Of a stretch of DNA of 5,596 nucleotides, positions 1 through 4,592 are shown piece after piece (the first letter of the stretch is position 1; each line of letters begins with the position of its first letter). The notes under the pieces were generated by a model. The model ran no database searches and had not been told where the DNA came from. It worked only from the letters and a program-made list of their open reading frames with translations. The stretch lies in NCBI GenBank assembly GCA_936941515.1, contig CAKZJI010000106.1:1-5596 (forward strand), given 5' to 3'. A program made the translations under genes and the position numbers. This DNA is from an uncultured Propionibacteriaceae bacterium. GTDB taxonomy: Bacteria > Actinomycetota > Actinomycetes > Propionibacteriales > Propionibacteriaceae.

Positions 1-63
1 TTATTCACAAGCTGCTAGCAACCGGACTCTGACAAGGGATTTCGCCGTTTCTGATCTCCCCAT
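1..63 (-). CDS. Possible 20-residue peptide (weak)
   Basis: On the minus strand an ATG at 63-61 is preceded, after six bases, by a good Shine-Dalgarno sequence, GGAGGG (complement of 70-75). The frame stays open for 20 codons and closes with TAA at 3-1, exactly at the window edge. The peptide starts MGRSETAKSL and ends AACE; it is basic in the middle and has no signal peptide or recognised domain. It lies inside repeat copy 1, and copy 2 does not keep this ORF, which argues against a conserved peptide. It may be chance, or a remnant of a duplicated translation-initiation region. Confidence 0.2.
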   Translation of the reverse strand: MGRSETAKSLVRVRLLAACE

Positions 64-86
64 GAATAACCCTCCGTATTCAGCAG
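1..86. repeat. Diverged direct repeat, copy 1
   Basis: This stretch aligns with 201-284 in the same orientation, with about three quarters of positions identical and two one-base gaps (near 10 and 32). Shared blocks include TTATT.ACA, GCTGC, CCGGA, CAAGG, ATTC and an AATAA-containing segment. The copies are about 200 bp apart. On the minus strand the conserved part includes a purine-rich, Shine-Dalgarno-like segment, but the reading frames beside it are not conserved between copies. The repeat may continue off the left edge and weakly beyond 86. Its function is unknown; it could be a duplicated 5' region or the remains of a small gene. Confidence 0.6.
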
Positions 87-200
87 GCAACAGATGCAGC
101 AAGCCAGGAAAAAGACTACCTGAGACGATGCTGACTCCCCCGCGAGCATCTACCATGGAGTGACGTGATATCGCTGGCAAATATATGGAACCCCAGGGGG

Positions 201-284
201 TTATTAACAGCTGCCATCAGCCGGATCCAGCAAGGAGTTTCACTGCTTTTGACCCTCCTATAAATAAGTCTCAACATTCGGAGA
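201..284. repeat. Diverged direct repeat, copy 2
   Basis: Second copy of the repeat at 1-86. Read on the minus strand it has GGAGGG followed after nine bases by GTG (243-241), opening only an eight-residue frame that ends at 217. Copy 1 has the matching segment with GCG in place of GTG, so a coding role is not conserved. Between the copies is a 6-bp inverted repeat, GATGCT (127-132) / AGCATC (145-150), with a 12-base loop. Beyond these I see nothing that explains 1-360. Confidence 0.6.
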
Positions 285-360
285 CATAGTCAAACAACAG
301 CCAAATTTTAGGCAATAAGGAGACCTGCTGCAAAACAGCATGATCACCGAACCCTCCCCC

Positions 361-972
361 TCAGGGGGATTCACCATCGCTCAGCCTTCCACGAACGAAC
401 TTTACCGAGGAATACACCCGAAACAAATCACAAATACCAACAGCAGCTGTACCCACCCGCAATATCCCCCACTCCCATAACCGAAAGTCCGTTGAAGGAA
501 CAAATCGACGCCGAAACCGCTCACTTTCACGCATCAGATATATCCTGAGCTTCAGCCCATGCAGCGGGTTTGAGGCGATTGCAACGCGTTCAGCATCCTT
601 TAGCAGCGGCGCGATGCATCGCGAGTTCTCGAATGTACTACGAGATTCCCTCTCCACGTCGATAGGCCCTAGAAAACCGATGCGCCTCAGTTCAGCAAAT
701 AGTAGATCAGCTTCCGGGGTTCCAGTTCCAACTGGGTCACCGCCACAAACTAGGATCCGAGTCCGTGAGCCATAATGCCGGGCAGTACGCAACGCAACCT
801 TGGCTCTCCAACGATTCAAAAAGTTAGGGTGACGCGGGTCGGAGTTGCGGAAGCCAGGCACAACTACGGTGACCACCGCCTCATCGTGGCCAGAGGTCAT
901 CAACCGGGAAGCTACCGCTTCCACAAGCTCAGAGACAGCCCAAAAACCAACTGCGAGCCACAGCATTCCCAT
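361..972 (-). CDS. DUF218 (YdcF/SanA/ElyC-like) membrane-anchored protein
   Basis: The 203-residue product starts with a hydrophobic segment (about residues 3-25), which suggests one N-terminal membrane anchor. The rest matches the DUF218 fold: a hydrophobic strand VTVVVPGF (35-41), the CGGDP loop (76-80) followed by a PEA segment, then E-R-E-S-R-S-T-F-E-N (107-116), and a late ASNPLHGLKLR segment (133-143) matching the family's S-x-x-H-x-x-R region. Family members are linked to cell-envelope processes, and the biochemical role is mostly undefined. I chose ATG 972 because AAAGG lies about 10 bases upstream and the membrane segment follows directly. The frame extends to a TTG at 1026, but that codon lies inside the left end of the insertion sequence and is probably not native. 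The IS end lies about 33 bp upstream, so the original promoter may have been displaced. The ORF looks intact. The family assignment is fairly firm; the substrate is unknown. Confidence 0.75.
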   Translation of the reverse strand: MGMLWLAVGFWAVSELVEAVASRLMTSGHDEAVVTVVVPGFRNSDPRHPNFLNRWRAKVALRTARHYGSRTRILVCGGDPVGTGTPEADLLFAELRRIGFLGPIDVERESRSTFENSRCIAPLLKDAERVAIASNPLHGLKLRIYLMRESERFRRRFVPSTDFRLWEWGILRVGTAAVGICDLFRVYSSVKFVRGRLSDGESP

Positions 973-1005
973 ACCTCGGCGGCCTTTCACTCCCTTGACG
1001 ATGGC

Positions 1006-1027
1006 GGTGTCATAGGGTCGTAGCAAC
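1006..1027. repeat. IS30 left inverted repeat (IRL)
   Basis: It starts GGTGTCA and ends AGCAAC. It pairs with the reverse complement of 2054-2075 at 17 of 22 positions; mismatches fall at positions 8-10, 14 and 16 of the repeat. Similarity stops outside the GG, which fixes the likely element boundary. Confidence 0.8.
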
Positions 1028-1052
1028 AGTGCTTGTCGGGGAGGGGTTGTTG

Positions 1053-2071
1053 GTGCGGCGTATGTTGACGGTACAGGACCGGGCGGCTATCGCTAAGGGG
1101 TTGAAGGAAGGATGCTCGCTGCGGCGGACTGCGGATCGGATTGGTAGATCGGTGTCCGTGGTATCTCGGGAGATACGCCGCAACGGCGGGAAGTGTGGGT
1201 ATCAGCCGGTGACAGCTGATGTGAAAGCCCAGAAACGCCGGTCCAGGCCAAAGACCCGCAAGATCGATGCCGATCCGGTCCTCAAGGCCCGGGTGCTGGC
1301 GGATTTGAAGCGTTCCAGGACACCCCGCCAAATCGTCGGGAGACTCCGGGCGGAGGCTTGTGATGGCAGTCTAGAGATCCGTGCAAGGGCTCCCCGAGTG
1401 CCGAAGGAGCGGTTGTGTCCCACGAGGCCGTCTACACCTGGATCTATGCCCTCCCGAAAGGAGAACTGGCCCGTCACGGGATCATGCTGCGCTCGAAGCG
1501 CACCAGACGCAGGCCGCGTCGCCCGGTGGGGCAGCGCACCCATCCGATCGTGGGGATGGTCAGCATTGATGACCGCCCCGAGGATGTGGATGATCGTAGG
1601 GTCCCAGGGCACTGGGAGGGTGACCTGATCATCGGGGCCCATGGCACCTCAGCGGCAGCGACCCTGGTAGAGCGCACCACCCGGTTCGTGACGATCCTGG
1701 CTCTGCCATTGGGGAAGAACTCCGAGGGTTTGTGTGATGTGTTGATCGATCACATCAACACCATCCCAGATGTGATGCGGGGTTCTTTGACCTGGGATCA
1801 GGGCTCGGAGATGGCCCGTCATGCCGCGCTCACCCTGGCAACCGACATGAAGGTGTACTTCGCTCATCCTCGTTCTCCATGGGAACGGGGAACCAACGAG
1901 AACACCAACGGGCTGATCCGTGAGTACCTGCCCAAAGGCACCCGGATCACCACACACCAGCCCTACCTCAACGCCATCGCCGAAGAGCTCAATGAACGCC
2001 CCAGAGCAGCCCTGGGATGGCTCACCCCACGCGAAGCATACGAACGTCTACTCGTTGCTTCCACCACTTGA
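1053..2071 (+). pseudogene. IS30-family transposase, frameshifted
   Basis: The protein is encoded in two overlapping frames. The first frame (GTG 1053, or ATG 1062; GGGGAGGGG lies 6 bases before the GTG) gives an IS30-type helix-turn-helix (SLRRTADRIGRSVSVVSREI) and the RTPRQIVGRLRAE segment. After about 1370 it reads nonsense to a stop at 1626-1628. The second frame, open from 1364, supplies the rest: SAEGAVVSHEAVYTWIYALP, HWEGDLIIG, LTWDQGSE and PWERGTNENTNG. The catalytic residues are all present: Asp at 1622-1624, Asp at 1796-1798 and Glu at 1898-1900, with exactly 33 residues between the last two (DDE). Restoring the full protein needs a -1 shift, that is one lost base or two added, around 1370-1390. 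I see no convincing slippery heptamer in the right phase, and IS30 transposases are normally a single ORF, so this is most likely an inactivating mutation. The downstream frame alone could start at GTG 1415 but would lack the DNA-binding domain. Confidence 0.85.
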
Positions 2072-2075
2072 CACC
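2054..2075. repeat. IS30 right inverted repeat (IRR)
   Basis: Read on the minus strand it starts GGTGTCAAG and ends AAGCAAC, matching the left end. It overlaps the last codons and the TGA of the transposase (2069-2071), a usual arrangement in compact IS30 elements. On the plus strand it contains TTGACA at 2068-2073. Confidence 0.8.
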
Positions 2076-2109
2076 AAGCCGGTCGGCAGAGTGAACTGAA
2101 TGCTAGAGT
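2068..2109 (+). promoter_or_regulatory. Possible promoter elements at the IS right end
   Basis: A perfect -35 consensus, TTGACA (2068-2073), lies in the right inverted repeat and points out of the IS toward the fusion gene. A TGCTAGAGT element (2101-2109) resembles an extended -10 (TGN plus a 4/6 match to TATAAT), but it is 30 bp from TTGACA, too far for a classic pair. At 18 bp there is only a poor -10 (TGAACT). Either the extended -10 works alone or the TTGACA is incidental. Together with the nearby starts, this places likely transcription initiation between 2100 and 2120. Confidence 0.3.
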
Positions 2110-2142
2110 ACTGTCTGAAGGTCCCTTGGGAGGACTCCTAAC

Positions 2143-2181
2143 GTGACCCTCATTAACTCTGGCGGAAGTCCACGTCCATGA
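2143..2181 (+). CDS. 12-codon leader ORF coupled to the fusion gene
   Basis: GTG 2143 opens a 12-residue frame (MTLINSGGSPRP) ending in TGA 2179-2181, which overlaps the ATG of the fusion gene as ATGA. It has a strong Shine-Dalgarno sequence, GGGAGG (2128-2133), nine bases upstream, better than the GGAAG (2164-2168) serving the fusion gene itself. The frame is closed upstream by a TGA at 2116-2118. It could be a short leader whose translation feeds ribosomes into the main gene. It could also be the tail of a former upstream gene cut off when the IS inserted, or chance. The peptide has no recognisable domain. Confidence 0.35.
   Translation: MTLINSGGSPRP
2164..2168 (+). promoter_or_regulatory. 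Ribosome binding site of the fusion gene
   Basis: GGAAG lies nine bases before ATG 2178. It supports this start, which also coincides with the usual N-terminus of dCTP deaminase-type domains (MIL...). Confidence 0.5.
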
Positions 2182-4592
2182 TTCTGACCGGACCAGAGAT
2201 TATCGCTGCCCGTGAGCGTGGCGAGATCGTTATTGATCCCTTCATCGCCGAGCACGTCAACCCGAACAGTTACAACTTTCGGCTTGGCCGCCGTCTGCGT
2301 CGGTATGTTTCGGATGAACTGGATCCACGTGAGCCCAACGAGGTCGAGGAGATCACGATTCCTCCCGAGGGCTTCGTGCTGGAACCCGGCAAGCTGTACC
2401 TGGCCCACACGCTGGAGCGTCTGGGCAGCGTTCGGTTCGCTCCAACCTTCACTGCGAGGTCGTCCGTGGCCCGACTAGGACTGTTCATCAACCTCTCAGC
2501 CGAGTTGGGGGACATAGGATTCGTCGGCCAGTGGACGCTCCAGTTGTTTGCGGCACACCCCTTAAGGGTCTACCCCGGGATGGAGATTGGTCAGATGATC
2601 TGGTGGCATCCGGTTGGTGACATCGACCTGTATGAAGGCAAGTACCAAGGGGCGGTGGGCCCCAGGTCTAGCGACATCCACAAGGACTTCCTCAAAACCG
2701 AAGCTCGTTCCCAGTTACCCAGGCTCGGTTCCAGTATCGGTGGGCACGTCGGAGGCAAGTTCGCGACGTTGGCCAAGCACTCCTCTTCCCACCCTGTGCC
2801 TGATGCGTTCGCCATCCCCGTCGAGTTTCTGGACTCCATGCTGACCCCACAGGTGCGTGATGAGCTAACTCGAGTCCTCCAGGGGATCAAAGCCACGGTA
2901 GGCGCGTTCCTCCTTGATGACGTCGCGGACCTCCAGGAACTTGTTGCCCCGTGTCGACTGCCCGAACGAAGTCGCGACCTGCTCTCCTGGCGTGTGACAC
3001 GGCTCCTCGTCGAGAATCCTGGCGCGCGACTCGCTGTCAGGTCCTCTGCCCTGGACGAGGACAGCTACGCTTCGAGCCGAGCTGGGATATATCGAAGCAT
3101 CCTCGGCCTTGAGGAACCCGAGGACGTGATCGACGCGGTGGAGGAGGCATGGCGAACTGGGTTCGAGGCCGCCTCTATCGCTGCTCGCATTCGTGACGGC
3201 GACTACTCCTTGCCAAAGGTAGCGCTTTTTGTTCAAGTCATGGTCGAACCTACTCAAGCAGGTGTCGCTTTCACCGCTGGGGACAATGTGGAGTTGGCCT
3301 GGGTTGAGGGCTTGGCTGATGACCTAATGAGTGGCGCGGAGGACGGTGCCTCGTGGCGTAGTGGCGAGCCACTTTCATCACGCCCAGCGGCCCTCGCTGG
3401 AGTTGAAGCAATGGCACGCGAACTCCGTATTGAGCGGGGTGAGGACGTCGACATGGAATGGGCTGTTGATGCGGCAGGCGTGGCTTGGCTGCTGCAGGTG
3501 CGCCCGGTGACTGCATTGAACGTCAACGTCCTCCCGGAAGCTCACTTGGAGGTGACAGACCTGTACGGTGACGATGAGGTAGCTGGTGACTGGGGCGACG
3601 TCACCGGGATCCGGGCAACGTACGTCATGAAGCGGAGGCCAGCACACCAACTGGCCCGATCCTTGGGAGCCACCTCCGGCGCAGGCGTGGTCGTTGAGTA
3701 CAACGCCGCAGGTCTCGCCGACAATGCCGATGCCCTCCTGGCCTTCCTTGATGCTGCGCGCACCCCCCAGATCGTTGCTGACTTCAACTCGAACACGCGG
3801 CAGGTGCTCCTACCCCGTTCAGAGGTAGTCGCTACTCTCCGAGCTCATACGACAGCGCTCCTTCCCGGTCAGGTGACTCACGTCATCCTGCGAGAGTTCA
3901 TACAAGGCGAGGCGGGAGCGATCACCATGGCAGTTGACGGCGTCGTTCTCATGGAAGTGACACCCGAGGGTCTAATGGCCCTCAACCGTGGTACGGCCAC
4001 GGTGGGTCACCTCACCCTCACAGACAACAGGATCACCAACGCATCGGGCGTGTCCCCCGAGTTGGTGGAAGTCGTGGCGACCCACGCCACGGCGCTCGTC
4101 TCAGTCACGCATGCGCTCCGCGAAGAACTGGGTGCATTAACCGTCGAGTGGGCCCTGTCGGGTGGCGAGGTGTTCTGCATCGACTACTCGCGCGGCGAGA
4201 GCGCGGTGCCAGTTACTGGCCGCCTCATGGCCCCGGGGGCGGCCGTCGGCGACGTGCTTGACCTGCGGGAGCACGACTGTGAGTTGCGACGGTTGTCGGT
4301 TGGCCCCGCAGTCAGCATTGACAAGTCGATCGATGTCTCAGACCACGGCGTGATCGCAGCGACCCTGGCTCGACTGGACGCGATGGACTGTCCGCCAATC
4401 ATCGTGGCCACCCATCCCTACGCCGTGCTGTCAACTCTCATCGGCCGCGTGGCGGGATTCGTCTTCGAACACGGGTCTGCGCTGTGTCATCTCGCGATTC
4501 TGTTGCGTGAAGCAGGGGTGCCCGCAGCTGTGGCGGACGCCCCATCCGGCGATCGTCTTTTGATTGCCGACGGAGAGGTGGTGAAGGCATGA
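2178..4592 (+). CDS. Fusion: dCTP deaminase-like domain, PPDK/PEP-synthase ATP-grasp, phosphohistidine domain
   Basis: The 804-residue protein has four parts. Residues 1-172 have the dCTP deaminase/dUTPase fold: TARSSVARLG (92-101), GDIGFVGQW (111-119), PGMEIGQM (133-140), KYQ (155-157) and HKDF (168-171). Arg94, Ser95, Arg99, Ala108 and Asp112 align without gaps to nucleotide-site residues of E. coli Dcd, but the catalytic Glu (Glu138 there) is Gln122. Residues about 184-447 form a PPDK/PEP-synthase ATP-grasp domain: GGK (192-194), VPDAFAIP (207-214), AVRSSALDEDS (286-296), AGVAFTA (361-367), DMEWA (425-429) and LLQVRPVT (438-445). Residues about 453-680 are unassigned, with hints of a second ATP-grasp half. 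Residues about 681-804 are a PEP-utiliser swivel domain with the motif SALCHLAILLREAGVP; His771 is the expected phosphate carrier. The domain order recalls rifampin phosphotransferase and PEP synthase, but the N-terminal fusion is unusual. By family knowledge it should transfer phosphate from ATP to a small acceptor, which is unknown. The protein is probably cytosolic and is coupled to the next gene by ATGA. Confidence 0.85.
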   Translation: MILTGPEIIAARERGEIVIDPFIAEHVNPNSYNFRLGRRLRRYVSDELDPREPNEVEEITIPPEGFVLEPGKLYLAHTLERLGSVRFAPTFTARSSVARLGLFINLSAELGDIGFVGQWTLQLFAAHPLRVYPGMEIGQMIWWHPVGDIDLYEGKYQGAVGPRSSDIHKDFLKTEARSQLPRLGSSIGGHVGGKFATLAKHSSSHPVPDAFAIPVEFLDSMLTPQVRDELTRVLQGIKATVGAFLLDDVADLQELVAPCRLPERSRDLLSWRVTRLLVENPGARLAVRSSALDEDSYASSRAGIYRSILGLEEPEDVIDAVEEAWRTGFEAASIAARIRDGDYSLPKVALFVQVMVEPTQAGVAFTAGDNVELAWVEGLADDLMSGAEDGASWRSGEPLSSRPAALAGVEAMARELRIERGEDVDMEWAVDAAGVAWLLQVRPVTALNVNVLPEAHLEVTDLYGDDEVAGDWGDVTGIRATYVMKRRPAHQLARSLGATSGAGVVVEYNAAGLADNADALLAFLDAARTPQIVADFNSNTRQVLLPRSEVVATLRAHTTALLPGQVTHVILREFIQGEAGAITMAVDGVVLMEVTPEGLMALNRGTATVGHLTLTDNRITNASGVSPELVEVVATHATALVSVTHALREELGALTVEWALSGGEVFCIDYSRGESAVPVTGRLMAPGAAVGDVLDLREHDCELRRLSVGPAVSIDKSIDVSDHGVIAATLARLDAMDCPPIIVATHPYAVLSTLIGRVAGFVFEHGSALCHLAILLREAGVPAAVADAPSGDRLLIADGEVVKA

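Larger units (their letters stand above)
1006..2075 (+). mobile_element. IS30-family insertion sequence, about 1.07 kb
   Basis: The element is bounded by imperfect terminal inverted repeats of 22 bp (17 matches) and contains one IS30-type transposase filling almost all of its length. The size is normal for the family. The flanking bases next to the ends (GGC on the left, AAG on the right) do not match, so the short target duplication expected for IS30 elements is not visible. This suggests an old insertion, a later rearrangement across the element, or slightly misplaced ends. The left end is about 33 bp from the start of the DUF218 gene, and the right end about 100 bp from the start of the fusion gene. 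With a frameshifted transposase the copy is probably not autonomous. Confidence 0.85.

Noticed and set aside
1..284. CRISPR array or plasmid iterons
   Set aside because: There are only two copies, each about 85 bp and 25 percent diverged, with a single unequal interval; this fits neither uniform CRISPR repeats nor short iterons.
326..340. Hairpin TGCTG-CAAAA-CAGCA downstream of the DUF218 gene
   Set aside because: The stem is a five-base pair only and is not followed by a T-tract in either direction, so it is too weak to call a terminator.
355..369. Inverted repeat TCCCCC-TCA-GGGGGA at the DUF218 stop codon, possible terminator
   Set aside because: The stem is only 6 bp with a 3-base loop containing the stop codon, and no T-run follows on the minus strand.
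340..480. Plus-strand ORF of 46 codons starting at ATG 340
   Set aside because: The AAGGAGA is 17 bases from the ATG, and most of the frame is antisense to the well-supported DUF218 gene; the composition looks like a shadow.
1385..1396. Possible programmed -1 frameshift site (AAGGGCTCCCCG) in the transposase
   Set aside because: No X-XXY-YYZ heptamer occurs in the required phase; slipping on CCCC would give +1, not the needed -1, and IS30 elements normally use one ORF.
1202..1642. Minus-strand ORF of 146 codons inside the IS
   Set aside because: It is a shadow of the transposase, whose HTH and DDE motifs fix the coding strand as plus.
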